64,000 nucleotides of DNA, from NCBI GenBank assembly GCA_963731665.1, contig CAVSWP010000001.1, positions 62,001 to 126,000 of the forward strand. The letters run 5' to 3'. Every line of letters begins with the position of its first letter. Position 1 is the first letter of the stretch. The position numbers and the translations under genes were made by a program. The notes beneath the pieces are model-generated. The model did not search any database. It saw only the letters and a program-made list of their open reading frames with translations, and had not been told where the DNA came from. Below, in pieces: positions 49,135-57,470 of the stretch. The DNA is from Chersky-840 sp035604715. Its GTDB lineage: Bacteria; Actinomycetota; Acidimicrobiia; Acidimicrobiales; UBA8190.

Positions 49135-49824
49135 GTGAAACGCCGCTCTCACAAGAGTGCGATCTACCGATTCATCAGGCGCTTTCCCGTGCTCTCGGTG
49201 CCCGCCGGCTGGCTGAGCCGCGTCGTGCTCTTGTCACCGGAGTCTTCGCTCCTCCGGTCCGTCCTCGGCCCCTCGAGGGACCGCCTCCGGGGTGCCATGA
49301 AGATGGAGCAGGTGCTCACCGTGCTGGCCGCCCTCGAGGCCCAGGACGTCCCGGTCTGCTTGGCCGGCGGCTGGGGTGTGGACGCCCTCGTGGGAAGGCA
49401 GACTCGCTCGCACGACGACCTCGACATCGTGATCGACAACTACGAGCACGAAGTGCAGCGGGCTGTCGAGGCCCTGGCCCCGCTCGGATTCCGATTGATC
49501 GAGAGCTACCAACGGCCGGTGCTCATGCCCAGGATCACCGTCCTCGAGGACGACAGCGGCCGACTCATGGATCTCAACAGCATCGACTGGCAGAGGCTGA
49601 GCACGAGGGTGGCGTCGCTCGGAGCCGACGATGTCACCCCTCTTGCGCTTCGCCGCAAGGTGATCGCCAGCGGAACCTTGGGGGGTCGGCCCGTCCCGTG
49701 CCTTTCGGCTGAGGCCCAGCTCCTGTTTCACGACGGATTCGATCTCAGCCTGCCCCAACAACTCGACGTCAGAGTGCTGCGCGACGAGCTCGAAACGTCC
49801 CCTCCAAAGCCGCGTCCGACCTGA
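49135..49824 (+). CDS. Lnu/ANT-like nucleotidyltransferase
   Basis: A protein of about 229 residues of the nucleotidyltransferase superfamily, with the signature GGWGVDALVGRQTRSHDD followed by LDIVID, the pattern of lincosamide (LnuA-type) and aminoglycoside nucleotidyltransferases: Gly-Gly/Ser, the first Asp of the metal site in HDDLD, and a later Asp-containing strand (GRLMDLNSIDW). An N-terminal extension (FIRRFPVLSVPAGWLSR to RDRLRG) is shared with the paralogue at 60110. The start is unclear: GTG 49135 or 49102, neither with a ribosome site, or ATG 49297. A small-molecule or sugar hydroxyl is a likely acceptor; resistance is possible but not shown. Confidence 0.78.
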   Translation: MKRRSHKSAIYRFIRRFPVLSVPAGWLSRVVLLSPESSLLRSVLGPSRDRLRGAMKMEQVLTVLAALEAQDVPVCLAGGWGVDALVGRQTRSHDDLDIVIDNYEHEVQRAVEALAPLGFRLIESYQRPVLMPRITVLEDDSGRLMDLNSIDWQRLSTRVASLGADDVTPLALRRKVIASGTLGGRPVPCLSAEAQLLFHDGFDLSLPQQLDVRVLRDELETSPPKPRPT

Positions 49825-49847
49825 GGGACCGACATATCATTTCGAGG

Positions 49848-50669
49848 GTGGTGAACGGCGCGGGTGACGAGGTGCTCGTGGTGGTCGCCCACCCCGACGA
49901 TGAGGTGCTGTGGCTCGCCCCGCTCCTCCCACACGCCACCCACGTACTGGCGGCCTACGCCGTGGCGAGCCTCGACCCGGCTCTCACCGAAGGCAGAGAG
50001 CTCGTCCGGGAGAATTTCCCTTTCCCCAACTTCGAGTTCCTGGGGCTGGAACAGGCCGAGGTCTACAGCCAATCGGACTTCCTGAGCCGGGCGCCGGTCG
50101 ATCACGGAGTCAGCCTCATGCGTTCGTGTCCACCCGAGCGCGCCGAGCATTACCGGTCGAACTACTCGGCCCTGCTGGCTGCCGTGGCTCCGTACCTCGG
50201 GCCGAGCACCGCCATCTACACCCACAACCCGTGGGGAGAGTACGGCCACGAAGAGCACATCCAGGTCAACCACGCCATGGTGGCCCTGGCGCGGCGCCAC
50301 CACTGCTCGGTGTGGGTGTGGGACGGACTGTCGGGTCCGGAATTAGCCTCGAGAGACGTGATGCTCAGAGCTGACTTCTACCCCGAAGATGCTCTCGCCA
50401 ATGCTCCCTCACGCCAACTGGCCGTCGACCTCGACTGCTACCGGGAGATCCGCGCCCTCTATCAACGCCATGGGGCGTGGACGTACCACGACGACTACCT
50501 CCCCCCCGATCCCAGTCGCTTTCTCCAGATCGTCCGAGATGGGCAAGTCCTCGTCTCGTCGCGCCGGCCTCCGCTGGCGCGCCGAGCCTCGATCGCCGGG
50601 CAGGTGGCGGCGCGCAAGACGCAGTATTACGCGGGAGCGCTTGGCAAACGAGTCCGCGGTCGAGGCTGA
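49848..50669 (+). CDS. PIG-L family deacetylase
   Basis: A 273-residue zinc-dependent N-deacetylase of the PIG-L/LmbE family: VVVAHPDDEVLW (metal site His-Pro-Asp-Asp), then THNPWGEYGHEEHIQVNHAM supplying the later His ligand. Typical substrates are N-acetylglucosaminyl groups on lipids, sugars or antibiotics. GTG 49848 or 49851, with CGAGG just upstream. It lies 23 bp after the nucleotidyltransferase and 3 bp before the second GT4, so the four genes 47932-51827 form one operon. The C-terminus has an unusual basic tail (RRPPLARRASIAGQ). Confidence 0.88.
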   Translation: MVNGAGDEVLVVVAHPDDEVLWLAPLLPHATHVLAAYAVASLDPALTEGRELVRENFPFPNFEFLGLEQAEVYSQSDFLSRAPVDHGVSLMRSCPPERAEHYRSNYSALLAAVAPYLGPSTAIYTHNPWGEYGHEEHIQVNHAMVALARRHHCSVWVWDGLSGPELASRDVMLRADFYPEDALANAPSRQLAVDLDCYREIRALYQRHGAWTYHDDYLPPDPSRFLQIVRDGQVLVSSRRPPLARRASIAGQVAARKTQYYAGALGKRVRGRG

Positions 50670-50672
50670 TCG

Positions 50673-51827
50673 ATGCGCATCCTCATGTACGCCGAGTCGC
50701 TGGGCCGAGAGGGCGGGATCGAGATCGGCAGCCTGCAGATCGCCAGGGCGTTGAGCGAGCGGGGAAACTCGGTGGACGTCCTGTACGAGCGCGACGGTGA
50801 GCTCCGTGCCGAGTACCAGTCCTTCTGCCGGTCGGTCAAGGCCTCGTGGATGAGCGTGAACAAGCTCTCGGCACGAGACGGCGCCCGACTCCTCCCGGCG
50901 ATCTGGTCGGGAGCCCGCCGTCGACCCGACGTGGTCTACGGACACCGCTTCCGCGACGTGATCGCGGCGAGATTGACCGGGACGGTGGCACGTGCCCCCG
51001 CCGTGTGCCACCTCCATGACGTGTTCCAGGACGGGACGACGCGCCGGCTGGGGAGGTGGGCCGATCGCTACATCGCCGTGTCGGGGGCGACTCGCGATTC
51101 CTGGGTGGACGACGGCCTCGACAGCGCTCGCGTCGAGGTCGTGCACTCGGGAATCGACCCCCACATGTACCCACTCGGGGGTGAGGCCGAGCGACGCCAA
51201 GCCCGCCAGGCCTTGGGGCTGGCGCCGGACCTGTTCATCGCCCTCTACTACGGCCGGCTCGACGCCGACAAAGGCCTCGACCTGTTGTTCGGGGCCTGGC
51301 GACAACTGGGCATGTCGGCCGACGAGGGGCGCCTGGTCCTCCAGGGACGCCCGGTGCTCGCCGATGACCCCGACGGGTACCTTCGAGAGCTCCACGAGCA
51401 CGCCCCCGAGGGATGCCTGTGGCTGCCCATGGACAGAGACGTGATCACCGCGCTGCACGCCGCCGACGTCGTGGTGCTGCCGTCGGTCACCGAGGGCCTG
51501 TGCCGGGTGGTGCTCGAGGGGATGGCCAGCGGCCGGCCGGTGCTGGCCACGCGGGTCGGGGGAACACCCGAGATCCTGACGGGAGCGTTCCAACGGTTCT
51601 TGTTCGAGAGTGGCGACGTTTCCGGGCTGGTGGACCAGCTGGCATCCGCCGTCGGCTGGCAGCAGCGCGAGCCGCAGCTGGCCGAGCAGTGCTCGGAGCA
51701 CATCCACGCCCACTTCAGCTTGAAGTCGATGGCCGAGAGGGTCGAGGAAGTCCTACAGGAAGAGGTGGACAAGAGGGCCAAGGACCGGTCTCGGTCCCAC
51801 GGCGCCCGGGCGGGCTCCGCGCCCTGA
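50673..51827 (+). CDS. glycosyltransferase, GT4-like (second of the pair)
   Basis: A 384-residue paralogue of the GT4 at 47932: MRILMYAESLGREGGIEIGS, YIAVSGATRDSWVDDGL, HSGIDPHMYPLGG, ALYYGRLDADKGLDLLFGAW, VVLPSVTEGLCRVVLEGMA and GRPVLATRVGGTPEIL. Differences cluster in the N-terminal acceptor half, so the two may act on different acceptors with the same donor. Long stretches of DNA identity at the 5' ends (around 47934-48010 and 50675-50750) make this region prone to recombination. It starts 3 bp after the deacetylase stop and converges with the nucleotide-sugar dehydrogenase. Confidence 0.88.
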   Translation: MRILMYAESLGREGGIEIGSLQIARALSERGNSVDVLYERDGELRAEYQSFCRSVKASWMSVNKLSARDGARLLPAIWSGARRRPDVVYGHRFRDVIAARLTGTVARAPAVCHLHDVFQDGTTRRLGRWADRYIAVSGATRDSWVDDGLDSARVEVVHSGIDPHMYPLGGEAERRQARQALGLAPDLFIALYYGRLDADKGLDLLFGAWRQLGMSADEGRLVLQGRPVLADDPDGYLRELHEHAPEGCLWLPMDRDVITALHAADVVVLPSVTEGLCRVVLEGMASGRPVLATRVGGTPEILTGAFQRFLFESGDVSGLVDQLASAVGWQQREPQLAEQCSEHIHAHFSLKSMAERVEEVLQEEVDKRAKDRSRSHGARAGSAP

Positions 51828-51830
51828 CGC

Positions 51831-53096
51831 TCAGAGCCGCTCGACGTGGGGCCCCGTCACCCGATTGCAGGTGTCGAGGACATACTTGGCGTTGGCCACG
51901 ATGGCGTCGAGGTCGAATCGGTCGTGGTCGGTCACGAGCACCACGGCATCGGCGGCGGCCGCTTCCTCGGGGGTGGCCTCCACCCGGGTGACCCGGGAGT
52001 CGATGGCCAGGTCCCTGACGTGGGGGTCCGCCGCCCGCACCTCCGCCCCCAGGGCCGCGAGACGCTCGACGACGGCGATGGCCGGTGACTCGCGGGCGTC
52101 GGCCGTGTTGCGCTTGTAAGCCAACCCGAGCACGAGGATCCGACATCCGCTGACCGCCCGGCCCTGGGCGTTCAGAGCCAGCATCAAGCGGCGGACCACG
52201 TAGTCGGGCATGTGCTCGTTGATGTCGTTGGCGAGGTCGATGAACCGGAAGCTCTGGCCGATGGTGCGGCGCACCTTCCACGACAGGTACGAGGGGTCGA
52301 TGGGCAGGCAGTGACCGCCCACGCCCGGGCCGGGGTGGAATCGCATGAAGCCGAAGGGCTTGGTCGACGCCGCCTCGATCGCCTCCCACACGTCGACATC
52401 GAGGGCCTGGGCGAACATGGCCAGCTCGTTGACCAAGGCGATGTTCACGTGACGGAAGGTGTTCTCGAGCAACTTGGTCAGTTCGGCGACCTTGGGGTTC
52501 GACACCGCCACCGTCGTCTCGCAGATGCGGTCGTAGAACCCCTTCACGGCGGCGAGCGAGGCTTCGTCGATGCCCGAGACCACCTTCGGGGTGTTCACGA
52601 GGTTCCACGAGGGGTTCCCCGGGTCGATGCGCTCGGGGCTGTACCCGAGATGGAAGTCGGCGCCGGCGGTGAGGCCCGAGCCCTCCTCCAGGATCTGGCG
52701 CATGAGCTCGGTGGTCGTCCCAGGGTAGGTGGTGGACTCGAGGACCACCGTCGCGCCCGGACGGAGGAAGCGGGCCAGGGCCCGCGCCGAGTCCTCGATG
52801 AACGAGAGGTCGGGGAGTCCTTCGCGAAGCGGCGTGGGCACCGTGACCACGGCAACGTCGAAGCCGGCACAATCCCTGGTCTGGCTCGATGCCGTGTACC
52901 GCCCGGTGTCCCGGCAGGCGGCGAGCCGCTCGTCGGTGATGTCCTCGATGTAGGACTCGCCCCGCAGGAGATGGGCGATGCGGACCTCGTCGGTCTCCAG
53001 GCCCACGACGTCATAGCCGACCTCGACGGCCCGGACCGAAAGAGACAACCCCACATACCCCTGGCCCAGGATCACAACCCTCTCGGCGCGGCTCAT
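51831..53096 (-). CDS. nucleotide-sugar 6-dehydrogenase (UDP-GlcNAc/ManNAc/Glc type)
   Basis: A 421-residue NAD-dependent four-electron dehydrogenase making a uronic-acid nucleotide sugar. The N-terminal NAD loop is VVILGQGYVGLSLSVRAVE; VVTVPTPLREGLPDLS, VVLESTTYPGTT and YSPERIDPGN follow; the catalytic Cys is in GVGGHCLPIDPSYLSW; the C-terminal domain has LVLGLAYKRNTADARESPA. The segment ERIDPGN and overall spacing are closer to the WbpA/WbpO group than to Ugd, but the substrate is not certain. It supplies acidic sugar for the second glycan locus. ATG 53096. Confidence 0.9.
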   Translation of the reverse strand: MSRAERVVILGQGYVGLSLSVRAVEVGYDVVGLETDEVRIAHLLRGESYIEDITDERLAACRDTGRYTASSQTRDCAGFDVAVVTVPTPLREGLPDLSFIEDSARALARFLRPGATVVLESTTYPGTTTELMRQILEEGSGLTAGADFHLGYSPERIDPGNPSWNLVNTPKVVSGIDEASLAAVKGFYDRICETTVAVSNPKVAELTKLLENTFRHVNIALVNELAMFAQALDVDVWEAIEAASTKPFGFMRFHPGPGVGGHCLPIDPSYLSWKVRRTIGQSFRFIDLANDINEHMPDYVVRRLMLALNAQGRAVSGCRILVLGLAYKRNTADARESPAIAVVERLAALGAEVRAADPHVRDLAIDSRVTRVEATPEEAAAADAVVLVTDHDRFDLDAIVANAKYVLDTCNRVTGPHVERL

Positions 53097-53184
53097 GACG
53101 TTCGACTCCGGGTGCAGGCACCGGTGGGTCCGGGCGAACCAAGAGCGTAGTGGCGCCGCATCACGCCGGGTGGGTTCCCGTGGT

Positions 53185-53487
53185 TCAGGCGGTGGCCGCT
53201 CTCACCTCGTCGAGCGACAGCTCCGCGGTCGCCGGGCCACCGCACTGGGTGCAGTGCTCGGTGTGGCGCCACGATCGCAGCAGACGGGTGCCGTCGGCGT
53301 TGAGGACGACCACGAAGGACTCCGAGCGCGGGTCGACGTCGAGGCGGAAGTACGGCCGCCACTCCGTGGTGGCCGGATGACGGCCCACATCCACACCCTT
53401 GAGCAGACGCCGGAACCGCATCCGCCCGGTGTCGAACAGCCAGGTGCTGTTGCAAGACTCGATGACGACCGGCTCCATAGGGCCCAT
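53185..53487 (-). CDS. small conserved hypothetical protein with a CxxC pair
   Basis: About 100 residues, unknown function: VIESCNSTWLFDTGRMRFRRLLKG, then EWRPYFRLDVDP, SFVVVLNADGTRLLRSWRH and a C-terminal HCTQCGG that could bind metal or act in redox. ATG 53487 or 53478; neither has a convincing ribosome site. I recall similar small proteins in Acidimicrobiia-type genomes, but no function. It sits between the nucleotide-sugar dehydrogenase and NUDIX genes on the same strand. Confidence 0.65.
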   Translation of the reverse strand: MGPMEPVVIESCNSTWLFDTGRMRFRRLLKGVDVGRHPATTEWRPYFRLDVDPRSESFVVVLNADGTRLLRSWRHTEHCTQCGGPATAELSLDEVRAATA

Positions 53488-53588
53488 GGTGGCTCGGGAA
53501 CCTGGCAAAACGGTCAGTGCCGCGTTTCGATTCCGTGAAGTTTCGGGCCCGCCGAGCTCCCGGGCCGGCCCCGCCCGGATGCGACCGT

Positions 53589-54044
53589 TCAGCCCGAGCG
53601 GGCCAGGCCGATGGTGTCGAGGGCTGCCAGGAGGTCCCGGTCGCGCTCGTAGGTCAACACGCGCGCCGCCACGTCCAGCTCGAGCCATCGGAGGTCGTCG
53701 ACCTCGTGGGAGACCGCGAATTCGCCCTCGAGGACCTCCATCACCCAGTACCCGACGACCTTGGGCCGGCCCCGGCGGTCCCGGTACTCCGTGAACCCGA
53801 CGAAGCGCACGAGCCGGCAGTGGTAGCCGGTCTCCTCGAGCACCTCGCGCAGCGCGCACCGCTCGTAGGACTCGCCCGGATCGAGCTTCCCCTTGGGCAC
53901 GGACCAGTCGTCTCGACCGGCACGGTGGACCAAGGCCACCTCGACGCGCCCGGCGACCTCGCGCAGGAGGATCCCCCCGGCGGCCCGGATGACGTCGTCA
54001 CGTACCTTGCGAGGCCACCGGACCCTCGTCACCACTCGACCCAT
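53589..54044 (-). CDS. NUDIX hydrolase
   Basis: A 151-residue pyrophosphohydrolase with a full Nudix box, GKLDPGESYERCALREVL then EETGY, placing all catalytic Glu residues. The preceding strand DDWSVPKGKLD and the start AAGGILLREVAGRVEVALVHR resemble the MutT/diadenosine-polyphosphate type. The substrate could be a nucleotide sugar, given the neighbourhood. ATG 54044 begins MGRVVTRVRWPRKVRDD; the frame extends upstream without family sequence. Confidence 0.9.
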   Translation of the reverse strand: MGRVVTRVRWPRKVRDDVIRAAGGILLREVAGRVEVALVHRAGRDDWSVPKGKLDPGESYERCALREVLEETGYHCRLVRFVGFTEYRDRRGRPKVVGYWVMEVLEGEFAVSHEVDDLRWLELDVAARVLTYERDRDLLAALDTIGLARSG

Positions 54045-54226
54045 GGCATCGAACCTACCCACGTCTGGGACCTTAAATGGGGGACCCCCGGGCCTTTTCC
54101 TGCTGAGCCACCCGGCGGGCTGTCCCGGTCTCGCTCCCCTGGGGCGGCTTCGGCTCGCCGGACGCCCTCGACCGGGCCGAGCTCCGGGAAGGCGGTCGTG
54201 ATGTCGCTCCGATCTACGATGCACCG

Positions 54227-55195
54227 GTGCGAGTCGCGTACTTCGTCACCTCGTACCGGCCGCCCACACAACTTCTCCGGCTCCTCTCGACGCTCCGGCG
54301 GGCGCAACCCGCCTCCCCGGTCGTGGTCCACCATGATCGCTTCCGATCCCCCTGGAGCGCGGACCTCGTCACCCCCATCGGCGACGTCGAGGTGCTCACG
54401 AGCGACACGCCGGTGTCGTGGGGGGACTTCTCCATCGTGGACGTCACCTGGAAGGGGCTCTCGTGGATGGTGGAGCACCTGGCCTTCGACTGGGTGGTCT
54501 TCCTGTCCGAGCAGGACTACCCCATCGCTCCCCTCGACCGGCTCGAGCAGTTGTTGGAGGAGTCCCAGGTCGACGCCTTCGTCGAGGCCACCCCCATACA
54601 CCTCGTCGAGGACCCCGACATCCGGATGGGATGCGATCGCCGGTACAACTACCGCTACGTGAAGCTCCCCCGCCTGGGCCTGATGCCACGACTTCCGCCC
54701 AAGACGAGACGACTTGTCGCCGACAGGGCCAACTACGGCAACTTCGTCCTCTACAAACTGCAACGCAAGGTCACGGTGTTCTGCTACCCGGACCCCCTGC
54801 CCATGCGGTTGGGCGTCAGACCGAGACGGTCGCCGTTCTCGCCCGAGTTCCCCTGCTGGTACGGATCGCAGTGGATGGCGCTGTCGCGCCGCGCCGCTGA
54901 GAAGGTCGTCGAGTTTGTCAGAGACCGTGAGGACTATGTGCGCTACTACTCACGAACGGTGATCCCCGACGAATCGGCCACGGCCACCATCGTGTGCAAC
55001 GACCCGGAGCTCACCGTGCGCGACGAAGGGCTCCACCACGTTCGCTTCAGCTCTCTCGAGGGGCACCCCGACGCCTTCGGCCTCGCCGATCTGGGTGAGC
55101 TGGTGGGCTCGGGCCGGTACTTCGCCAGGAAGTTCGACATCGACGTCGACGCCGCCGTGCTCTCTGCCCTCGACGAGCACATCTTCGGTGGATGA
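54227..55195 (+). CDS. Core-2/I-branching-type glycosyltransferase (GT14-like)
   Basis: A 322-residue GT-A enzyme resembling bacterial members of the Core-2/I-branching beta-1,6-N-acetylglucosaminyltransferase family: VAYFVTSYRPPTQLLRLLSTL, the diagnostic VVFLSEQDYPIAPLDRL, WYGSQWMALSRRAAEKVVEF and the late acidic PDESATATIV. Such enzymes add branches to glycans. It reads from GTG 54227 (VRVAYFV). The divergent gap of 182 bp to the NUDIX gene should hold its promoter. It converges with the next GT4 with 6 bp between stops. Confidence 0.85.
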   Translation: MRVAYFVTSYRPPTQLLRLLSTLRRAQPASPVVVHHDRFRSPWSADLVTPIGDVEVLTSDTPVSWGDFSIVDVTWKGLSWMVEHLAFDWVVFLSEQDYPIAPLDRLEQLLEESQVDAFVEATPIHLVEDPDIRMGCDRRYNYRYVKLPRLGLMPRLPPKTRRLVADRANYGNFVLYKLQRKVTVFCYPDPLPMRLGVRPRRSPFSPEFPCWYGSQWMALSRRAAEKVVEFVRDREDYVRYYSRTVIPDESATATIVCNDPELTVRDEGLHHVRFSSLEGHPDAFGLADLGELVGSGRYFARKFDIDVDAAVLSALDEHIFGG

Positions 55196-55201
55196 AAAGG
55201 A

Positions 55202-56314
55202 TCAGGCCCGCAACTCCCGGTAGAGGGCCTCGAAGCGCGCCGCCATCGTCTCGGCGGTGAAGCTCTGGCGCGCCACCGACCGGCACCGCACCGCCATCTG
55301 TTGCCGGAGCCCGGGGTCGTCCACGACGGTCCGCAGCGCGCCGGCCAGGGCCGCGGCATCGTTGGGGGGGACCAGCAACCCCGTCTCGCCTTCGGCCACG
55401 ATCTCGGGTATGCCGCCGACGTTCGACGCCACCACCGGGATCCCCGCCAACATGGCCTCCACGATGACGAGGGGGAAGCCCTCCATGAACGAGGGCATGA
55501 CGAGCACGTCGAACGCCCATGTGGCCGTCCACGGAGGGTCCACCCATCCGGCCAACTGGACCCGGTCGCCGAGCGCCAGGGTGCGGACCAGCTCCTCCAG
55601 CTTGGCGCGCTCGGGGCCCTCGCCCACGAGCACCAACCGGCACCCGGGAACCGACGGCAGCGCTTCGACGAGCACCTCGAGGCCCTTCTCCGGCGACAGG
55701 CGACCCACCGCCCCGATGCGGACCTCGCCCCCCGGCACCGGGGGCGGCGAGACGTCGGTGACGAGCGCGCCGTTGTGTATGACACGGACCGACCCCGGCC
55801 GCAGCCCGAGCAACGACTCCGCATAGCGCGCCGAGTCGTGCGAGACGCAGACGTAGGCCTTCACACCACGGGCCACCAGACGGACCAGCCATTGTTGGCG
55901 CCGCCTCCACGGCGGGTTCCGTCCGTGGATCACGGCGACGGTCGGCGTCCGGGTCACGACGCCGGCCAGGAGGCCGTATTGCGAGGTCCACGGATTGTCC
56001 AGGTTGACGTGCAGGATGTCAGGACGGATGGCGCGCAGGGCCCGCACATGTTCGCGGATGGCGCGCAGGTCGAACTTGCTGCGCACCGGTGACAGCAACC
56101 GGGTCTTGACCCCGGGCCGGGCACCGGCCACGGTGCGGAGCATCGGCTCGGATGTGCCCAGCAAGGTGATGTCGAATTCCGGGTCGAGGGCACCGAGCAG
56201 GACGCCGAAGCTTGCCGATGACCCTCCCTGGGAATCGGCATCGAAGTAGCACGCCAACCGAAGGGGGGGCCGGGACCCGACGGCACCCGGGGTCACGTCG
56301 CCGTTGCCCGACAT
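55202..56314 (-). CDS. glycosyltransferase, GT4-like
   Basis: A 370-residue GT-B enzyme: LRLACYFDADSQGGSSASFGV (glycine loop), ILHVNLDNPWTSQYGLLAG, AYVCVSHDSARYAESLLGL, VRIGAVGRLSPEKGLEVLVEAL, LVLVGEGPERAKLEELV and PSFMEGFPLVIVEAMLAGIPVV split across the EX7E motif. ATG 56314 gives MSGNGDVTPG. It is divergent from the GT2 gene (96 bp), which probably shares its promoter region. Confidence 0.88.
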   Translation of the reverse strand: MSGNGDVTPGAVGSRPPLRLACYFDADSQGGSSASFGVLLGALDPEFDITLLGTSEPMLRTVAGARPGVKTRLLSPVRSKFDLRAIREHVRALRAIRPDILHVNLDNPWTSQYGLLAGVVTRTPTVAVIHGRNPPWRRRQQWLVRLVARGVKAYVCVSHDSARYAESLLGLRPGSVRVIHNGALVTDVSPPPVPGGEVRIGAVGRLSPEKGLEVLVEALPSVPGCRLVLVGEGPERAKLEELVRTLALGDRVQLAGWVDPPWTATWAFDVLVMPSFMEGFPLVIVEAMLAGIPVVASNVGGIPEIVAEGETGLLVPPNDAAALAGALRTVVDDPGLRQQMAVRCRSVARQSFTAETMAARFEALYRELRA

Positions 56315-56410
56315 CGACAAGAAGGTTACCCGCCGACTCCGGTTGCTCCGGACCCCGGAACGGCTCTCCGGATTCCCTTCGTACAAGAGGTCGTGTGCGA
56401 AACTGCGGGG

Positions 56411-57424
56411 ATGTCCGACGGTCGCACCACCAGTCCCGACGCCGCCGTGCCGACGGTGTCGGTCTGCATGCCGGTGGCTCGCGACGCGACCGTCGTGCGG
56501 CGCGCCCTGCGGAGTGTGTTGTCCCAGGATCTCTCCGATGTCGAGGTCCTGATCGGCGACGAGACGGGAGCGGCCGAGCCCGCCGTCACCGAGGCCGGCG
56601 ACGCCCGTGTCCGGTACGTTCGAAACCCCGACCGACTGGGCTTCGCCAAGAACCACCGCACCCTGCTCGACCGCGCTGCCGGCAAGTACATGGCGGTCAT
56701 GCACGACGACGACTGGTGGGAGCCCTCGTACCTCTCTTCTCTCGTCGCCGTCTTGGAGGCCGACCCCGAGGTCGGTATGGCGTGTTGCGCCACCGTGCTC
56801 GACGACGACCACGGCAACCTGACGCCGTGGCCGGTGCCCCTGGGAGCAGGCCGCCACGACAACCTCGTCGAGGTGCTGTTGCGCGAGGACTGGTTCCTCC
56901 TGGTGGGCTCGACGATCTGGCGCCGAGAGCTGTGGGCCGGCCCGGCCCGCCAGTGGCCCGAGCTGTGTTGCGCCGATCTCCAATTCTTCCTGTCGGCCGC
57001 CGACGCCGGCTGGGCGCTGTACTACCTACCCGAGGTGCTGTTTCACTGGGTCCAGCACACCGGACAGTCAGGGGCCTGGCGGGGAGAGGACAACGGTCTG
57101 GGGGTCGCCGACGACGTCCTCACCTTCTGGGGCGGCTGGCTCGGCGGCCGCCCCGGGGAGCAAGTGGCCCTGGCCAACCGCCAGAGGGCGCGTTGGCACC
57201 TCCGGCGGGCGCGCGCCTTGCTCCTGGCCGGACGTGCGCACGAGGCCAGAGGCGCCATCGGAGAGGCGGCGGCGTTGCGCCGGGCAGCGGGCTTGCCTCG
57301 CACGGAGCTGCCAGGCCTGGGACGGTTGGCCGTCGCCTCGCATCTCCCTTCCATCGCCGTGCGGGCCGGCGTGGGCCTCAAGCGGACGGTGCGTGAGGCA
57401 CCGGCGAGGCGCCGCGACAGGTGA
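56411..57424 (+). CDS. glycosyltransferase, GT2-like
   Basis: A 337-residue GT-A family 2 enzyme: VSVCMPVARDATVVRRALRS, LGFAKNHRTLLDRAAGKYMA, the metal-binding MHDDDWWEPSYL (DDD as DxD) and FLLVGSTIWRRELW. The C-terminal third (about 250-337) is helical and basic with no clear domain. ATG 56411 was chosen; GTG 56393 is possible. It is followed by a strong hairpin and then the flippase gene. Confidence 0.86.
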   Translation: MSDGRTTSPDAAVPTVSVCMPVARDATVVRRALRSVLSQDLSDVEVLIGDETGAAEPAVTEAGDARVRYVRNPDRLGFAKNHRTLLDRAAGKYMAVMHDDDWWEPSYLSSLVAVLEADPEVGMACCATVLDDDHGNLTPWPVPLGAGRHDNLVEVLLREDWFLLVGSTIWRRELWAGPARQWPELCCADLQFFLSAADAGWALYYLPEVLFHWVQHTGQSGAWRGEDNGLGVADDVLTFWGGWLGGRPGEQVALANRQRARWHLRRARALLLAGRAHEARGAIGEAAALRRAAGLPRTELPGLGRLAVASHLPSIAVRAGVGLKRTVREAPARRRDR

Positions 57425-57425
57425 A

Positions 57426-57463
57426 GATCTCCCCCTCGTTGGGCCATGAACGAGGGGGAGATC
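57426..57463 (+). promoter_or_regulatory. perfect 15-bp hairpin masking the flippase ribosome site
   Basis: GATCTCCCCCTCGTT (57426-57440) and AACGAGGGGGAGATC (57449-57463) are exact inverted repeats around an 8-base loop. The right arm contains GAGGGGGAG, the only good Shine-Dalgarno for the GTG at 57471, 10 nt downstream. The stem starts two bases after the GT2 stop. No T-run follows, so intrinsic termination is unlikely. The structure should restrict translation of the flippase unless opened, or act as a processing/stability element between the two genes. Confidence 0.75.
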
Positions 57464-57470
57464 GCGTATT

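Noticed and set aside
49135..49824. A lincosamide or aminoglycoside resistance gene as the function of the nucleotidyltransferase.
   Set aside because: Only the superfamily core matches; duplication with PIG-L genes in a glycan locus and a novel N-terminal extension make resistance a weak default.
47932..51827. A mycothiol (MshA/MshB) pathway from the GT4 plus PIG-L combination.
   Set aside because: No MshC ligase or MshD acetyltransferase is present, and two GT4s plus a nucleotidyltransferase do not fit the pathway.
57426..57463. The hairpin as an intrinsic terminator after GT2.
   Set aside because: No T-run follows, and the 3' arm holds the ribosome site of the flippase gene 7 nt downstream.
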